Virus record (IMG/VR): IMGVR_UViG_3300017527_000452
Coordinates: 1-20,172 of that record
DNA: 20,172 bases
Reading direction: 5' to 3' (one strand)
DNA from: a virus
Shown here: positions 15,067 to 19,609 of the stretch, in pieces
How positions within the stretch are numbered: the stretch's first letter is position 1
How the letters are laid out: each line of letters starts with the position of its first letter
Program-made: the position numbers and the translations under genes
Notes under the pieces: model-generated
What the model was told of the DNA's origin: nothing
The model's database searches: none
What the model saw: only the letters and a program-made list of their open reading frames with translations

Positions 15067-15487
15067 ATTGTTTGACCTTTTGCCTATAATGTTTAATCAA
15101 AACAATATACTCAAATTTATCGAGCTTGCTTTTGTTATGCTTTTTAATTTCTAACATCTCAGCGGTACCAGGACCCCACTTTTTATCTATTGCAACTTTG
15201 TATTTTTCGTTAGCGCCTTGCTCGAATGCATTGCAATGTTTGCATTGTAAGTTACAGTTCTTTTCGTCGAATCTGGTTGGTAAATACTGACGCTTGATAT
15301 AGTGACCGTTATCCATTTGTTGCCACGGCTTACGACGACCACAAGTAATGCAAACTCCTATTCTATACTCACCATTAATAGTTAGTCCTGAATCCCTTAA
15401 ACGGATAAATTTAGAGAACACTGTATCCGCTTCTTTTTTAAGTCTCTTGAGAGACATTTCTTCGAGTTTTAATTTTGGTCTACCCAT
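15053..15487 (-). CDS. ninG: NinG/Rap-like recombination protein (HNH-type, 144 aa)
   Basis: It has the ordered zinc and HNH-like residues of the lambda NinG (Rap) family: C46-x2-C49, then N60-G-H-Y, R72-F, N77, and C82-x2-C85-N, followed by EKYKVAIDKKWGPGTAEML. In lambda this protein stimulates Red-type recombination and is a structure-specific endonuclease. The length is slightly under the lambda protein. The start MGRPKLK is preferred because GGGG lies just upstream; it overlaps the stop of the zinc-ribbon gene (ATGGGTAG). An upstream in-frame ATG at 15502 lacks a ribosome site. The replication/recombination neighbourhood (ssDNA-binding-like gene) agrees. Confidence 0.75.
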   Translation of the reverse strand: MGRPKLKLEEMSLKRLKKEADTVFSKFIRLRDSGLTINGEYRIGVCITCGRRKPWQQMDNGHYIKRQYLPTRFDEKNCNLQCKHCNAFEQGANEKYKVAIDKKWGPGTAEMLEIKKHNKSKLDKFEYIVLIKHYRQKVKQFENN

Positions 15488-15704
15488 GTATCCCCATTTC
15501 ATTGCAAATATGTTCAGCCAAATTATCTACCGGTTCCGCTTCGCAAACGAAACAAGTCTTTCTTGTCGATGTACCAGGACTTGCGAAAGTTCCCATAAAT
15601 ACATATCGTTCCTGCTTTCCGGCTGTTGACTTGTTTGCATATTGCCATTTCATAAAACATTTAGGACACCAATACATTTTATCGCCACGGTCGTCATTTG
15701 CCAT
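15480..15704 (-). CDS. Zinc-ribbon protein, unknown (74 aa)
   Basis: Two CxxC pairs (C13-P-K-C16 and C51-F-V-C54) separated by 34 residues form a probable zinc ribbon; one more Cys lies near the end. GGAG precedes the ATG. It is coupled to the NinG-like gene by an eight-base overlap. Upstream lies the long-range stem ending in a T-run that closes shortly before its ribosome site, so its expression may be attenuated. It may assist the NinG-like protein or act in transcription; unknown. Confidence 0.65.
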   Translation of the reverse strand: MANDDRGDKMYWCPKCFMKWQYANKSTAGKQERYVFMGTFASPGTSTRKTCFVCEAEPVDNLAEHICNEMGIHG

Positions 15705-15725
15705 TATTACTCCAATTTAATTTAA

Positions 15726-15832
15726 AAATCCCCGGCCTTTATAGAATAATTCCACTGTGTTTTTCAATCCGGAATTTATTGTATGTTTAATTAATTATAA
15801 CCGGGGATTGACTTCACGTATAAGGTCCTCCT
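15726..15832 (-). promoter_or_regulatory. Putative attenuator: 8-aa leader frame overlapping a long-range stem
   Basis: On the - strand a perfect AGGAGG (15832-15827) is followed after nine bases by GTG (15817) and an eight-codon frame MKSIPGYN ending in TAA (15791). Its codons 3-6 contain AATCCCCGG (15811-15803 by antisense), which pairs with CCGGGGATT (15734-15726), followed by three more T bases. Inner segments also pair (TTATA/TATAA and AATTCC/GGAATT). The 3' arm ends about 22 bases before the zinc-ribbon start. A ribosome on the leader would cover the 5' arm. Function is inferred. Confidence 0.45.
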
Positions 15833-15937
15833 ATTTTAGTGATAGTTATTACATATATCTTTACAGCTAAGATATAAATGTTTTTCCGTAGTCTTTTATG
15901 GTTAAACATTATCGTTGCTTAGAACGGCTCTCAGGGC
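15833..15937. other. Short gap with no confident gene
   Basis: A/T-rich stretch between the leader element and the 119-aa gene. A 31-codon - strand frame (starting MFNHKRLRKN) runs through it and ends at the leader GTG, but it has no ribosome site, so I do not call it a gene. Confidence 0.3.
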
Positions 15938-16297
15938 TTAGCTTTCATCTGCATATCTAAGCATACTTTGCAACGCATTTATGATTGCCTGAATACCATT
16001 AAGCGCTGACACTGCATTTTTATAATTTGATTCTGCAAGATCACGAGCAATACTTTCTTTGTAGCAAACACCTTTAGCTATTTTTTCAAGTCCGGTAGCA
16101 GAAGAATAAGCGACCTCTTTACCATCTAACATAACCACCTTACCATTACGTAATTCAAGCATAGTTATAGCTATTTTTTTTTCGTATTCTCCGATGGCCT
16201 TAGCTTTATCTTCTGCTCTCAATTTAAGGCTGTCTCTGGTCTTTCTGAGTAGAATTATATTATCCGTTATCTGTTTGTTTATTGATATAATATCCAT
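15938..16297 (-). CDS. Conserved-looking phage hypothetical protein (119 aa)
   Basis: A soluble, mostly helical protein. The C-terminal half has the sequence GVCYKESIARDLAESNYKNAVSALNGIQAIINALQSMLRY, a pattern I have seen in proteins near phage ssDNA-binding or recombinase genes. The start overlaps the preceding stop by one base (TAATG). No catalytic motif is seen. A coiled or helical-hairpin adaptor in the replication module is the most one can say. Confidence 0.6.
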   Translation of the reverse strand: MDIISINKQITDNIILLRKTRDSLKLRAEDKAKAIGEYEKKIAITMLELRNGKVVMLDGKEVAYSSATGLEKIAKGVCYKESIARDLAESNYKNAVSALNGIQAIINALQSMLRYADES

Positions 16298-16470
16298 TAA
16301 AATAATTCTCCCTGTTCGCTGTCATCTGGTTTGTGCAAATCAGGCTTAGGTTGATAATCACAATTTTCATCTTTGTAATTGCAAATTTGTCCAGTTTCTT
16401 TGCAATTGAATCCGTCTCTGTAATGACAATTCAGACAATATTTTTCGTAGTTTTCCTGATCGAATTCCAT
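16297..16470 (-). CDS. Cys-rich small protein with C-terminal beta-clamp-like motif (57 aa)
   Basis: Five Cys (12, 15, 23, 30, 37), the first as CxxC, suggest a small zinc- or iron-sulphur-binding fold. After a proline/Asp-rich linker the protein ends EQGELF; QxxLF is the core of the sliding-clamp binding peptide of bacterial polymerase partners. The start at 16470 has AGGAGC five bases upstream; a longer in-frame reading starts upstream with no ribosome site. It is coupled to the 119-aa gene. An accessory role at the replication fork is inferred from the tail only. Confidence 0.6.
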   Translation of the reverse strand: MEFDQENYEKYCLNCHYRDGFNCKETGQICNYKDENCDYQPKPDLHKPDDSEQGELF

Positions 16471-16484
16471 GTTGCTCCTAAAAA

Positions 16485-16584
16485 GGCGGGACAATGTTGT
16501 TTTCTGTATTTATAAGGCTCATTTCAGAGCTGTGGATTCTCAGGCTCAACAACTAACCACTTCAATGCCTTCTTCAATCCCGCC
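16485..16584 (-). promoter_or_regulatory. Putative attenuator-like long-range stem upstream of the Cys-rich gene
   Basis: On the - strand GGCGGGA (16584-16578) pairs with TCCCGCC (16491-16485), followed by TTTTT and then AGGAGC of the Cys-rich gene. Nested GTTGTT/AACAAC and GAGC/GCTC pairings lie inside. The loop is too long for a classical terminator, but the layout repeats that of the element at 15726-15832. Confidence 0.4.
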
Positions 16585-16586
16585 AT
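16524..16586 (-). CDS. Possible 20-residue peptide / leader frame
   Basis: ATG with CGGAGTG eight bases upstream opens MAGLKKALKWLVVEPENPQL and stops at TGA. The first half could form a cationic amphipathic helix. Its first codons (ATGGCGGGATTG) contain GGCGGGA, the 5' arm of a stem closed by TCCCGCC and a T5 run directly before the next ribosome site. It may be a leader peptide rather than a functional product. Confidence 0.4.
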   Translation of the reverse strand: MAGLKKALKWLVVEPENPQL

Positions 16587-16630
16587 ATTAATTCACTCCG
16601 TTAATAAATATTTACGGTAGTCATGATTTA

Positions 16631-17395
16631 TTAAAACGGTAATTCGCTATCTTCCTCTTGTGGCACATTCGGTTGATCATTCCTTTGTGCTGCCGGTGGA
16701 TAGTTTTCCGGATTATCAATCATTTCAGCTTCAGCTTCAGCATTATAAACATCAAGTGGCGGTTCATCCTGGGTTTCTGTTTTATCAACTGTAATTATTT
16801 CTTTTTCGGCCTTGTATACTTTGAAATATTTTTGTAATTCAATATCCATTTGAATAGCTTCCTGCTTTAACTCTTCATTAATTTTGTATACTTTTAAGGT
16901 AGGGATAAAATAATCTACCTTTCCTTTTTTAGCCGGGATCATCTCAGACATAAGAGCAAATGATTGATTGTCAATTTTAATATTTGCTTCAATGAATGGG
17001 CCTAATGACGAACCAGTGAATTTAATATTTACCATTTCGGTATTCATGTCTTTGTCAAACATCATAGCATAAACACTTTTGCAATATTGTCCACCAGCAT
17101 CTTTCAAGGCAGGTTTTATATCTTGGTAAATACCAACAATGCTTAATCCACCCTTAAATGATTTAACTGTAAGTTGTTCTTTAAAGTTGTGTATTTCATT
17201 TGAGTAAAGATAACTTTGCAAACTATCAGACCAACCCGTAATTGTAGTAAGTTCGTCCAGTATTATAAAATAAGCTGGTAATTTTAATTCAATGTTTTTT
17301 TCTTCTTGCTTATCATAATAAATCCATTTGCCATCATTAAATTTAATAAATTTTTGCGCTGGATTATTAGATTTTGTTGGGTTGCTTAAACTCAT
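16631..17395 (-). CDS. Single-stranded-DNA-binding-like protein (254 aa)
   Basis: The C terminus is long, acidic and disordered (EPPLDVYNAEAEAEMIDN...) and ends EEDSELPF, closely resembling the SSB tail (DDDIPF) that docks replication proteins. The body (about 1-180) is beta-rich, with KFIKFNDGKWIYY, LPAYFIILDELTTITGW and SKFTGSSLGPFIEA-like strands. The layout is that of phage ssDNA-binding proteins with an OB-type core, although I cannot confirm the fold. The start MSLSNPTK has AAGGAGAG upstream; an in-frame GTG at 17458, touching the previous stop, would add 21 residues and is the alternative. Replication/recombination genes follow downstream. Confidence 0.6.
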   Translation of the reverse strand: MSLSNPTKSNNPAQKFIKFNDGKWIYYDKQEEKNIELKLPAYFIILDELTTITGWSDSLQSYLYSNEIHNFKEQLTVKSFKGGLSIVGIYQDIKPALKDAGGQYCKSVYAMMFDKDMNTEMVNIKFTGSSLGPFIEANIKIDNQSFALMSEMIPAKKGKVDYFIPTLKVYKINEELKQEAIQMDIELQKYFKVYKAEKEIITVDKTETQDEPPLDVYNAEAEAEMIDNPENYPPAAQRNDQPNVPQEEDSELPF

Positions 17396-17457
17396 ATCTC
17401 TCTCCTTAAAATATTCTTTGTCATCCATACTTACATAATCTGGTTCGTAAGGATACA

Positions 17458-17616
17458 CTATTTATTATCCTTTAGCAATTTAACTTGCTTTAATTGCGCA
17501 AGGTGATTTTTCATATCCTTAATACTATGTTCTATTTTTTTAATCATAGATTCATAGTCTCTGATTTGTTGATCGTACCATGCTTCTCTTGCATTTTTTT
17601 CTATGTCTTCCGGCAT
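17458..17616 (-). CDS. Small coiled-coil hypothetical protein (52 aa)
   Basis: ATG with AGGAG five bases upstream. The sequence is helical with heptad-like spacing (YESMIKKIEHSIKDMKNHLAQLKQVKLL) and a strongly charged ending. Its stop touches a GTG in frame with the ssDNA-binding-like gene (TAGTG), so the two may be translationally coupled. Family unknown. Confidence 0.6.
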   Translation of the reverse strand: MPEDIEKNAREAWYDQQIRDYESMIKKIEHSIKDMKNHLAQLKQVKLLKDNK

Positions 17617-17682
17617 ACTTACTCCTGTATATTATAATTAACTAAAAATACGCAATTGTAAATCTACAAGCTTTGATTTGTA

Positions 17683-17823
17683 TCACAGATTAAATAAACG
17701 ATAACTCGGCACCGCAATAAAAAATGCGCCGGCAATTAAAAATATAAACGATCCATACATCTTCAGCAGAGTAAAGCAGATAAATGCAAGTATAAGCTGC
17801 AATGTTATTTTTAGTAGTATCAT
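17683..17823 (-). CDS. Small membrane protein (46 aa)
   Basis: ATG preceded by AGGTG opens a 46-residue, almost wholly hydrophobic protein with two likely membrane segments (ITLQLILAFICFTLL and SFIFLIAGAFFIAV) joined by KMYG. It lies between the 52-aa and 85-aa genes of the - strand operon. Function unknown; tiny early membrane proteins of phages often alter host envelope or exclusion, but nothing here shows that. Confidence 0.55.
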   Translation of the reverse strand: MILLKITLQLILAFICFTLLKMYGSFIFLIAGAFFIAVPSYRLFNL

Positions 17824-17850
17824 ATCAATCACCTATTGATTAGGTTAGTC

Positions 17851-18108
17851 TCAACAATTTTCGAGCTGTTTAGCTACGTGTGCATCATAATCCCGGTCAT
17901 GGTCATACGGTATCTGATAATTATCTGAGATATAATCATCACCGTACTGAGACAATTGCTCGAAATAATCTTCTGGAGTTTCATTTACAATGCTCGACCT
18001 GGATTCGATTACAACTTCACAAAATTTAACAGGACCAACCCATTCAAGCCAATAGGCTAATTGCTCGTCTGCGTCAAGCTCGTTCTTGAAATGTTCGACT
18101 GGTGTCAT
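17851..18108 (-). CDS. Acidic hypothetical protein (85 aa)
   Basis: A strongly acidic protein rich in D, E and Y (PEDYFEQLSQYGDDYISDNY) with no membrane segment or signal. AAGGAT precedes the ATG, and the next gene upstream ends two bases before. Acidic small phage early proteins sometimes act as DNA mimics or inhibitors; composition alone suggests this possibility and nothing more. Confidence 0.6.
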   Translation of the reverse strand: MTPVEHFKNELDADEQLAYWLEWVGPVKFCEVVIESRSSIVNETPEDYFEQLSQYGDDYISDNYQIPYDHDRDYDAHVAKQLENC

Positions 18109-18110
18109 GG

Positions 18111-18308
18111 TTAATCCTTTTCGTAGGTTTGCTGAACGGTTTCTATATCACGATGATATTTTTCAAGATTGTCGACTTGTTTCGTAAATACAGTTTTAAG
18201 CACGGCAACTTCGCCAGCATTATCAAGAGATGCGACACATTGATCAGTTCCATTGATAATCAAATAAACTTGTTTGCCATCTGTTTCTAAAGATGCTATT
18301 GTGTACAT
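18111..18308 (-). CDS. Hypothetical protein (65 aa)
   Basis: A small protein with an N-terminal beta meander (MYTIASLETDGKQVYLIINGT) and a C-terminal helix (NLEKYHRDIETVQQTYEKD). AAGGAG lies seven bases before the ATG. It is part of the - strand early operon. Family not recognised. Confidence 0.65.
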   Translation of the reverse strand: MYTIASLETDGKQVYLIINGTDQCVASLDNAGEVAVLKTVFTKQVDNLEKYHRDIETVQQTYEKD

Positions 18309-18336
18309 TATATTCTCCTTTATAAACTGATGTTCA

Positions 18337-18495
18337 CTAACTATTCCGGCCTCGGGTTTGTTTTTCTATTATTCTTTCTAAATTGGTTATTTCTTCCATA
18401 AGGCTAAAAATCAATTCTTTCTGTTTTGGAAATTTATCTTTTACATATTCTAATGCAAGTTTTGATTTTTGTAGTTTCAATTCTTCGAATGTCAT
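18337..18495 (-). CDS. Small helical hypothetical protein (52 aa)
   Basis: An ATG with a weak AAAGAG upstream opens a charged helical protein (TFEELKLQKSKLALEYVKDKF, then MEEITNLERIIEKQ) ending RGRNS. It would be the first gene of the - strand operon, next to the divergent non-coding region. Family unknown. Confidence 0.55.
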   Translation of the reverse strand: MTFEELKLQKSKLALEYVKDKFPKQKELIFSLMEEITNLERIIEKQTRGRNS

Positions 18496-18641
18496 TTTAC
18501 ACTCTTTTTATAATTAAAGTTGATCAAATATATCAGGTCCTCGACCAACTAGCTGTGACCGTCCTCACTAATTCGTAAAAATAAAATGCGAATAAAAATA
18601 TATTTGCATTATGGAAAATAATTGTTTATGCTTTTATCAGC
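18496..18641. promoter_or_regulatory. Divergent intergenic region with candidate promoter and operator
   Basis: No gene is visible. It separates the - strand operon from the + strand RNA/tRNA region, so it should hold promoters for both. On the - strand TATATTTG (18532-18525) fits the Bacteroidota-type -7 element (TAnnTTTG), but I see no matching -33 box at the usual distance. An imperfect inverted repeat, ATTCGTA / TGCGAAT with 9-base spacing (18571-18593), is a candidate repressor site. Confidence 0.3.
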
Positions 18642-18761
18642 ACGTCGTGAGACGTTTGACATAACAGGCCCGTCAAAGCCTATTGCATAACAGAGACCGT
18701 TTATTGAAATGGTCGTCCTTCCCTTTACTGTTGTGGGGGAATTTGACGAGGACGACTTTTT
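18642..18761 (+). ncRNA. Candidate structured RNA ending in stem plus T5
   Basis: Several perfect pairings occur in 120 bases: ACGTC/GACGT (18642-18655), TTTGAC/GTCAAA (18655-18677), GACCGTTT/AAATGGTC with a 4-base loop (18695-18714), and GTCGTCCT/AGGACGAC (18712-18719 with 18749-18756) followed by TTTTT. CGTCAAA (18671-18677) can instead pair with TTTGACG (18742-18748), giving a pseudoknot with coaxial stems. It lies 21 bases upstream of the tRNA pair and has no reading frame. It could be an independent small RNA or a leader controlling the tRNAs. No known family recognised. Confidence 0.4.
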
Positions 18762-18782
18762 GAGTAAGCGGTTTTTTATTTT

Positions 18783-18864
18783 GGTACGGTTGAGCAGTTG
18801 GTGGCTCGCCTGGTTGTAGCCCAGGTTCTTAATCGACTTGTAGGTTCGAATCCTACCCGTACCA
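18783..18864 (+). tRNA. tRNA-Tyr(GTA)
   Basis: A complete class II cloverleaf. The acceptor stem is GGTACGG/CCGTACC (7 perfect pairs), the D stem GAGC/GCTC, and the anticodon stem CCTGG/CCAGG with loop TTGTAGC (anticodon GTA at 18816-18818). A long variable arm of 14 bases is present as expected for bacterial tRNA-Tyr, and the T arm is GTAGG-TTCGAAT-CCTAC. The discriminator is A; CCA is not encoded. Confidence 0.9.
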
Positions 18865-18866
18865 CT

Positions 18867-18939
18867 GCGTCCTTATGTTTCAAGGTGACGAGTGAGGCTC
18901 CAAACCTTACTGTGCAGGGTTCGATTCCCTGAGGGCGTG
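18867..18939 (+). tRNA. tRNA-Trp(CCA)-like, somewhat degenerate
   Basis: Starts two bases after tRNA-Tyr. The acceptor stem GCGTCCT/AGGGCGT has two G-U pairs and discriminator G. The anticodon stem TGAGG/CCTTA has loop CTCCAAA (anticodon CCA at 18900-18902), and the T arm CAGGG-TTCGATT-CCCTG is perfect. The D arm is weak (TGTT/GACG with G-U pairs), the usual A14 is not evident, and two bases rather than one separate it from the anticodon stem. Likely functional but divergent; a decaying copy is possible. Confidence 0.7.
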
Positions 18940-18990
18940 CATAAAGCAGGGGAGCCAAACGGAGTTTGGATTCCGTTGCAGTGTTATGTT
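18934..18990. repeat. Degenerate attC-like or hairpin element after the tRNA pair
   Basis: CATAA (18941) and TTATG (18985) flank a stem AACGGA/TCCGTT. An alternative stem CCAAAC/GTTTGG overlaps it. The outer boxes resemble those of the two clear attC-like sites to the right, but the spacers are unequal and one outer box has A in place of C. It may be a decayed third site or the terminator of the tRNA transcript (no T-run is visible). Confidence 0.25.
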
Positions 18991-19010
18991 AGCAATTTTT
19001 GGAGGATAAT

Positions 19011-19217
19011 ATGTACATAGTGGGATATTTTAACAGAAATTATTGGAATCTTTCAAGCAACGACAAGCCGATGGAATTAACCTGGATAAAAGAAACAATT
19101 ACAAAAGATGATCTGGTTAAGACTCAAAAAGAAGATGAATACCAGGTTATAGATTTAGACAGACTGATGTATTATGATCCAAAACAAAATAAATGGTTAG
19201 AACTGGAAAAAATATAA
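19011..19217 (+). CDS. Cassette-borne hypothetical protein (68 aa)
   Basis: MYIVGYFNRNYWNLSSND... is a small protein with mixed strand/helix character and a C-terminal YYDPKQNKWLELEKI. GGAGG precedes the ATG by five bases; a TTG at 18999 overlaps that site and is rejected. The stop TAA lies inside the left outer box (ATATAAC) of the first attC-like site, exactly as for integron cassette genes. Family unknown, as is usual for cassette proteins. Confidence 0.65.
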   Translation: MYIVGYFNRNYWNLSSNDKPMELTWIKETITKDDLVKTQKEDEYQVIDLDRLMYYDPKQNKWLELEKI

Positions 19218-19270
19218 CGCTTGGCATAAATTGCCAGGCTTTTAGGTCAATTTTAATGCCGTTGTTATAC
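19212..19270 (-). repeat. attC: attC-like recombination site, 59 bp
   Basis: Read on the - strand it has the attC order: R'' GTATAAC, spacer AAC, L'' starting GGCA then an unpaired T, then the loop region, L' ending TGCC, spacer AAGC, R' GTTATAT. Outer boxes pair over six bases plus one mismatch. Inner boxes pair as GGCA/TGCC, then TAAA/TTTA, then TTG/CAA. The arm at 19244-19270 carries two unpaired bases (A19256 and one T in 19251-19254); the other arm has none. That asymmetry is diagnostic of attC. It lies between the stop of one small gene and the start of the next. Confidence 0.75.
19219..19243 (+). terminator. Possible terminator formed by left half of the 59-bp site
   Basis: GCTTGGCA / TGCCAGGC with a five-base loop (one G-U pair) is followed by TTTT. 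As RNA it could terminate transcripts of the 68-aa gene. It competes with the attC fold, so both roles are possible. Confidence 0.4.
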
Positions 19271-19285
19271 GGCGAAAGGAGAATT

Positions 19286-19489
19286 ATGCAACCAATTAAC
19301 ACATTTGATATACAGCAAGAATTAGAACAAAAAGTTGAAGGACATGACGACTTGGCAATCTTTGCAAGTAAATACCCAACAAGGGTGTTAATTACATTGA
19401 ACTTCCAAATTGACGGAAAAGAATACAAACCATCGGGAAGTTATTTCATAAATCAAAATGGTGATATTGAAATTGAAAAAGCCGTATAA
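19286..19489 (+). CDS. Cassette-borne hypothetical protein (67 aa)
   Basis: AAAGGAG lies five bases before the ATG, which itself follows the GTTATAC box of the 59-bp site by 15 bases. The protein is small and soluble, with an N-terminal helix (FDIQQELEQKVEGHDDLAIF) and a C-terminal beta meander (RVLITLNFQIDGKEYKPSGSYF). Its TAA lies within the GTATAAC box of the next site, so the frame exactly fills the space between two attC-like sites. I do not recognise the family. Confidence 0.7.
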   Translation: MQPINTFDIQQELEQKVEGHDDLAIFASKYPTRVLITLNFQIDGKEYKPSGSYFINQNGDIEIEKAV

Positions 19490-19609
19490 CGCTGGCGTAA
19501 CCTGCGTTGGAAGGAATACAAATGGATGAATTTGAAGAACTAAATCAAGAAATGTGGCAAGAAATGGAAGAAGATGAAGCACGGCGTCAGGTTGACGCGA
19601 TTGTTATAC
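19484..19609 (-). repeat. attC: attC-like recombination site, 126 bp
   Basis: Outer boxes GTATAAC (19484-19490) and GTTATAC (19603-19609) are perfect 7-base inverses. Four-base unpaired spacers follow (GCTG left, GATT right). The inner boxes pair GCGT/ACGC, then AACCTG/CAGGTT, then CG/CG. Two extra bases occur only in the right arm, G19594 and T19587, matching in identity and order the extrahelical G and T known from attC bottom strands. On the - strand it reads AAC-AATC-GCGT-C-AACC, very like the left arm of classical aadA attC sites. The long loop (about 78 bases) contains the start of the methyltransferase frame. Confidence 0.8.

Noticed and set aside
15348-15720. Two overlapping + strand frames of 81-93 codons
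   Set aside because: They lie antisense to the NinG-like and zinc-ribbon genes, whose metal-binding residues are clear.
15726-15811. Simple intrinsic terminator
   Set aside because: The stem is good and a T-run follows, but the loop is about 68 bases and the 5' arm lies in a short frame with a perfect ribosome site, so an attenuator-like reading fits better.
18776-18958. 60-codon - strand frame starting MAPLLYARPQGIEP
   Set aside because: It is the antisense of the two tRNA genes; such frames over tRNAs are a common false call.
19147-19582. Two - strand frames across the attC-like sites
   Set aside because: Considered because the site polarity points to the - strand, but they run straight through the sites, lack ribosome sites and oppose well-formed + strand genes.
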